From Clostridiales bacterium UBA7573 (GTDB taxonomy: Bacteria; Bacillota; Clostridia; Oscillospirales; CAG-272), in assembly GCA_002477905.1 (NCBI GenBank), contig DLLB01000015.1, positions 1 through 17,799 of the forward strand: a stretch of 17,799 bases of DNA. The letters run 5' to 3'. Below are positions 14,227-17,799 of this stretch, piece after piece. Both the position numbers and the translations under genes were made by a program. Every line of letters begins with the position of its first letter. Position 1 is the first letter of the stretch. The notes below the pieces were generated by a model that made no database searches, was not told the origin of the DNA, and saw only the letters and a list, made by a program, of their open reading frames with translations.

Positions 14227-16410
14227 TTACGCCTTCAGGGTTAGGATTACGGTGGCGTTGTCGTGCTCCGGAAAGACGAGGCAAAGTCCGGCGCGGGCGA
14301 GCGTGTCTCCGTGGAATTTCCGGTTTGTGACCGGATCGGTATATACGGTTTCCTTCGGTGCGAACGGTAGCTTTACATACAGATCTTCCCGATTTGCCTG
14401 ATGGCGGTAACGCGCGGCAAAGATCAGAATTTCTTTCTGATCGGGAGAAAGCACTGCCCATGCGCAGAAGTTGGAATTTTCAAATGGGCTGACCAGGCGG
14501 CACAACGTGCCGCGGTTGATGGTTTCGTAATGCGCACGGTAGAAATCGCATTGCGCACGGATGATTGCCCGTTCTTCTTCGCTTAAACGGTTGACGTCCA
14601 GTTCATACCCGAATGTGCCGAAGAAAGCAACGCTTGCGCGGGTGGAGAAGTCGGTCGCGCGGTGGGTCTGATGATTGGGGGAAGCGGAAACGTGCGCCCC
14701 CATGGTGCTGATCGGATAAGCAAGCGAGGTACCGTACTGGATTTTGGTGCGTTCCATGGGATCCGTATCGTCGCTTGTCCAGATCTGCGGGCAGAATGCC
14801 AGCATCCCGGTATCAAATCGTCCGCCGCCGCCGGAGCAGTTTTCCAAAAGCAGATCCGGGAAAGCCGCGGTCACGCGTCCCATCAGATCGTATACGCCGA
14901 GAATATACCGATGGAGAAACTCTCCCTGCAAATGCGCGGGAAGCGCCACGGAAAACGCGTCGGTGATGTTGCGGTTCATATCCCATTTCAGATAAGAAAT
15001 TTCCGCGCAGGAGAGAATTTTGGAAATGGCGTCAAACAGATAGTCCACGACTTCCTTGCGGGACATATCCAGGACATATTGACACCGCCCAAGGGATGCC
15101 GTGCGTCCGGGAATGTGAATATACCAGTCCGGATGCGCTGCAAAGAGCTTGCTGTCGCGGGAAATCATTTCCGGCTCCATCCAGATGCCGAATTTCATGC
15201 CGGTTGCGCGGATGGCGTTGACCAGATGCGCAATGCCGTCCGGCAGACGGGAAAGATCGGGGAACCAGTCGCCAAGCGACGACTGATCGTTGGTTCGGTG
15301 CCCGAACCAACCGTCATCCATGACAAACATTTCAATTCCGAGGGCAGACGCGGTTTTGGCAATGGCGAGCAGTTTTTCCTCGTTAAAGTCAAAATAAGTG
15401 GCTTCCCAGTTGTTGATGAGGATCGGACGGCGCTCGGTCATCCACCGTTTCGGGCAGATATTCTGCAGGATAAATGTGTGGAAATTCTGCGACATCCCGT
15501 TCAGACCGTCCTCCGAGAAGGTGAGGAGCGCGGCGGGCGTTTCAAAAGATGCGCCCGGTTCCAGATGCCATGCAAAACCATCCTGCGCAATACCCATGAC
15601 GCAACGGGTTGCGTGGAACGCGCTTCCCTCCACTTCCGTGGAATGGTTGCCGCTGTACATCAGATGGAATCCGTAGACATCGCCCGCGTGCTCGGTCGCG
15701 TCGTGATCGCACAATGCGAAAAACGGATTGTAAAAGTGACTGGAGGAACCGCGTCGGGAAGTGAAGCCGGAAAGTCCGTGGCAAACTGGGGTGCGTTCGA
15801 TATGCCGCTCCGCCGCCCACGCGCCGTATAACCGGATAAAATCAAAACGGTCGGTCGGGAAGTCCAACGTAAAGGACGCGGCTTTTTCCAGTGTGAGCGC
15901 GGCTTTCCCCGCATTGACGAATCGCGTGTAACGGACGATCACATCTTTTTCCGCATAGACGGTATAACCGAGGATCACCTGTAGACCGGTCGGATCGTCG
16001 CACAGCAAAATTTCCAGTGTCTGCGCATTTTCTCCGTCCGCTGTGTGCGGTGTGGGAAGTCCCGTAAGAGAAACGGTGCCGTCCATCAGATTGCAGGATT
16101 TGTAGCGCAGATCGCACGCGCGACTGCCGTCCGCATGCAGGGCGATGGTGCCCGGCACCCGATAATCCCCGACGCCAAAGGTCGGATATTCCATCGGCAG
16201 CGTATCCGGGATGATCTTTGCGCCCATGGGCGTGTCCGGATAGGAGTTGAAATTACGGAACGGAGACGGATGCAGATGGGCGGCGCTGTCGTCTGAAATG
16301 CGTCCGCCGTAATAGGTGTGCAACAGATACCCCGCGGGGTTGATCTGCATGAGATAGCTGGTGTGACGGGTGTCCAGCTTGAAACCGTTTGCGAAAATCT
16401 GAATTGCCAT
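14227..16410 (-). CDS. Alpha-galactosidase, glycoside hydrolase family 36
   Basis: This 727-residue enzyme releases alpha-linked galactose from oligosaccharides such as raffinose, melibiose and stachyose, and possibly from host glycans. Its length and order match family 36: an N-terminal beta-sandwich (about 1-320), then the TIM barrel with INNWEATYFDF (332-342) and DDGWFG (365-370). The barrel continues with WMEPEMI (410-416), the nucleophile Asp477 in YLKWDMNR, CSGGGGRFD (525-533) and WTSDDTD with acid/base Asp547 (544-550), followed by a C-terminal beta domain. No signal peptide is seen, so it is cytoplasmic and presumably fed by an importer elsewhere. The ATG at 16410 follows GGAGG. It lies 58 bases after a membrane protein gene. 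The neighbour set does not include a sugar transporter. Confidence 0.97.
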   Translation of the reverse strand: MAIQIFANGFKLDTRHTSYLMQINPAGYLLHTYYGGRISDDSAAHLHPSPFRNFNSYPDTPMGAKIIPDTLPMEYPTFGVGDYRVPGTIALHADGSRACDLRYKSCNLMDGTVSLTGLPTPHTADGENAQTLEILLCDDPTGLQVILGYTVYAEKDVIVRYTRFVNAGKAALTLEKAASFTLDFPTDRFDFIRLYGAWAAERHIERTPVCHGLSGFTSRRGSSSHFYNPFFALCDHDATEHAGDVYGFHLMYSGNHSTEVEGSAFHATRCVMGIAQDGFAWHLEPGASFETPAALLTFSEDGLNGMSQNFHTFILQNICPKRWMTERRPILINNWEATYFDFNEEKLLAIAKTASALGIEMFVMDDGWFGHRTNDQSSLGDWFPDLSRLPDGIAHLVNAIRATGMKFGIWMEPEMISRDSKLFAAHPDWYIHIPGRTASLGRCQYVLDMSRKEVVDYLFDAISKILSCAEISYLKWDMNRNITDAFSVALPAHLQGEFLHRYILGVYDLMGRVTAAFPDLLLENCSGGGGRFDTGMLAFCPQIWTSDDTDPMERTKIQYGTSLAYPISTMGAHVSASPNHQTHRATDFSTRASVAFFGTFGYELDVNRLSEEERAIIRAQCDFYRAHYETINRGTLCRLVSPFENSNFCAWAVLSPDQKEILIFAARYRHQANREDLYVKLPFAPKETVYTDPVTNRKFHGDTLARAGLCLVFPEHDNATVILTLKA

Positions 16411-16468
16411 AAAACCTCCATAGGATCGTTGTCCTGTTTTTTGGAAAATTGTTTATCTCAAAGGAACG

Positions 16469-17209
16469 TTATACCGCATTGCGCAAAGCGTGGCGGTTGT
16501 CCAGCATCAGGATGACTGCGCATAAATACCCCAACACCGCCTGTACCAAAAGTGAGGCGTAGGGGGAGAGTACTTGCCAGATTTCCTCCGCCGTTTCCGG
16601 CGCGCCGCTTCCGAGGATAAAAAATACGGTCAGCGCAGTGTACAATAGCAGATGGGAGAGTACCCACAGCAGCGTGAAGCATGCGATCGCGCGCAAAAGC
16701 GGAGTGTGCTTATCCGGCAGGATCCGGTAGGTGAATACCGTGGAGGGATGTACCCGCGCACGGGTGTGTTTACCATACCAAAGCGCGAGCAGGACTGCCA
16801 GCGCATCGGCAAGATAATACAAAACAAGATTCAAGGTGATATATCCAATATTGTCGGTCAGTTCTCCCGCAATGGCGGAAAAAAGATAGGCGGACAAGTA
16901 CGGCAAAAGGCATAAAAAGAACATGCCGATGGCGAAAAAGCGGGTACCGCGGCAGTAAAGCTGGGTAAATGCAACGGTCATGGCAAGAAATACGGCGATC
17001 ACCTTTAAGTATTGCATGACGCAGGCGAGAATCTCATACAGCACCTGCAAAGCTTTTGCGGAAGACGCGGTGAGCGGTGTGTCGGCGGCATAAATATTGA
17101 GCCGGTACAGAAGAAACTGAATCAGAAAGCAGGAGATGAGCATACCGCCGCATCCGAATGCCCAAAACTGTATCTTATGACGGCGTAGCAAAAAAGACGC
17201 TTCGTTCAT
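16469..17209 (-). CDS. Polytopic membrane protein of unknown function, coupled to lexA
   Basis: This 246-residue protein is not recognised. It has about six hydrophobic segments: near residues 17-36, 58-80, 88-110, 120-142, 175-197 and 215-235. A short N-terminal tail and a basic middle loop (KHTRARVHPS) and C-terminus suggest an inside C-terminus. No enzymatic motif, binding motif or duplication is seen. The AAGGAGG ribosome site overlaps the lexA stop codon, and the start is 11 bases after it, so the two genes are translationally coupled and co-regulated with lexA. That makes an SOS-linked membrane role conceivable, but nothing in the sequence fixes it. Confidence 0.75.
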   Translation of the reverse strand: MNEASFLLRRHKIQFWAFGCGGMLISCFLIQFLLYRLNIYAADTPLTASSAKALQVLYEILACVMQYLKVIAVFLAMTVAFTQLYCRGTRFFAIGMFFLCLLPYLSAYLFSAIAGELTDNIGYITLNLVLYYLADALAVLLALWYGKHTRARVHPSTVFTYRILPDKHTPLLRAIACFTLLWVLSHLLLYTALTVFFILGSGAPETAEEIWQVLSPYASLLVQAVLGYLCAVILMLDNRHALRNAV

Positions 17210-17220
17210 GTTTCGCCTCC

Positions 17221-17799
17221 TTACGGCAACAGGCGGTACACCATGACCACCTTGCCTAAGATCAGCAGATCCTTCGTCAGGATCGGTTCGAAATCCGGAT
17301 TGCGCGGTTGCAGGCGGAAATGTCCGGCCTCCTGATAGAATACTTTTACGGTAGCTTCCTCCTCAAGGAGGGCAACGACAATGTCGCCGTTCTGCGCGGT
17401 GGAGGTTTTATGTACCACCACGGTATCGCCGTCGAGAATTCCCGCGTCGCGCATGCTTTCTCCGCGCACCTTCAAAGCGAATAATTCGCTCGGCGCATAG
17501 GACGGCGGAAGCGGCACGTCGAGGTATCCCTCCAGACTTTGTGTGGCAAGGACCGGTTGTCCTGCCTGTACCCGTCCGAGCAATGGTACCCGTGCGATGC
17601 CTTTGCGCTCGGTGTGATTTTGTCCGAGGCGTAAAGCGCGGCTTTTGCCGCTTTCTTTCTGAATGTATCCCTTTTCCTCCAGACGATTCAAATAGCCATG
17701 TACGGTGGAGGTGCTTTTCATATTCAAGTCGTTCATGATGTCCCGGATGCTGGGCGCGTAGCTGTACCGGCGGATCTTTTCGCACAGATATTCATAGAC
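17221..17799 (-). CDS. lexA: LexA repressor, 5' end beyond the window
   Basis: This is the SOS repressor, which RecA-stimulated self-cleavage inactivates after DNA damage. The visible 192 residues continue in frame to the right edge of the window, so the true start lies outside; the ATG at 17736 is internal. The winged-helix DNA-binding domain is seen (YAPSIRDIMNDLNMKSTSTV, then LNRLEEKGYI). The cleavage site is the Ala-Gly bond in GRVQAGQP (visible residues 79-80). The catalytic Ser is in RGESM (Ser115) and the catalytic Lys in ATVKVF (Lys152), both in the right context (Peptidase S24). The operator for its own gene is beyond the edge. Its product is the natural candidate to bind the site at 4109-4120. 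Confidence 0.95.
   Translation of the reverse strand, partial: VYEYLCEKIRRYSYAPSIRDIMNDLNMKSTSTVHGYLNRLEEKGYIQKESGKSRALRLGQNHTERKGIARVPLLGRVQAGQPVLATQSLEGYLDVPLPPSYAPSELFALKVRGESMRDAGILDGDTVVVHKTSTAQNGDIVVALLEEEATVKVFYQEAGHFRLQPRNPDFEPILTKDLLILGKVVMVYRLLP

Noticed and set aside
1..17799. CRISPR array, tRNA, rRNA or insertion sequence
   Set aside because: No regularly spaced repeats, no cloverleaf-like sequence and no transposase-like product were seen on either strand.

Overview
The window looks like chromosomal DNA of a Gram-positive, gut-type Clostridia (Firmicutes), perhaps Oscillospiraceae-like. This is inferred from strong AGGAGG-type ribosome binding sites, sigma-A-like promoters, a Firmicutes-type LexA box (GAAC-N4-GTTC), a ThiT-type thiamine transporter behind a TPP riboswitch, and genes for glycan use (sialate O-acetylesterase lipoprotein, GH36 alpha-galactosidase, sugar isomerase). 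No 16S rRNA gene is present, so the taxon is inferred only.

Layout. Left host block (61-3965, minus strand): a large multidomain lipoprotein ending in an SGNH esterase domain, and a xylose-isomerase-like TIM-barrel protein. Each has its own recognisable promoter, and the esterase promoter is overlapped by a near-perfect palindrome. Middle block (about 4109-11174, plus strand): an uninterrupted eight-gene virus-derived operon. Its order is small terminase, large terminase, a beta-propeller-like tail-hub protein split by a +1 frameshift, a 64-aa one-pass membrane protein, portal, scaffold, P22/HK97-type coat protein and head-completion connector. It opens with a LexA (SOS) box and closes with an 18-bp-stem terminator directly after the last codon. 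Right host block: thiT (minus) with TPP riboswitch, terminator and consensus promoter; a divergent Fur-family regulator (plus); a shared 21-bp terminator; then argH, a GH36 alpha-galactosidase, a membrane protein of unknown function and lexA, all on the minus strand and possibly one transcript. lexA runs off the right edge.

The item of most interest is the middle block. It has everything needed to build and fill a procapsid (packaging motor, portal, scaffold, coat, connector). Within the window it has no integrase, repressor, replication, tail fibre, needle or lysis gene, and no att-like repeats were seen. Ordinary conserved host genes follow it on both sides. A LexA box upstream suggests DNA-damage induction, and lexA itself lies about 6 kb downstream. 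It could be a decayed podovirus-like prophage, a capsid-forming satellite, or a domesticated GTA-like particle. The sequence alone cannot separate these. The frameshift in the hub gene argues for at least some decay, unless it is an assembly error.

Stretches without genes: 1-60 holds nothing recognisable. 2905-3032 and 3966-4208 hold promoters and operators. 11802-12152 holds the thiT leader with TPP riboswitch, terminator and two divergent promoters. 12585-12777 holds hairpins and a terminator.
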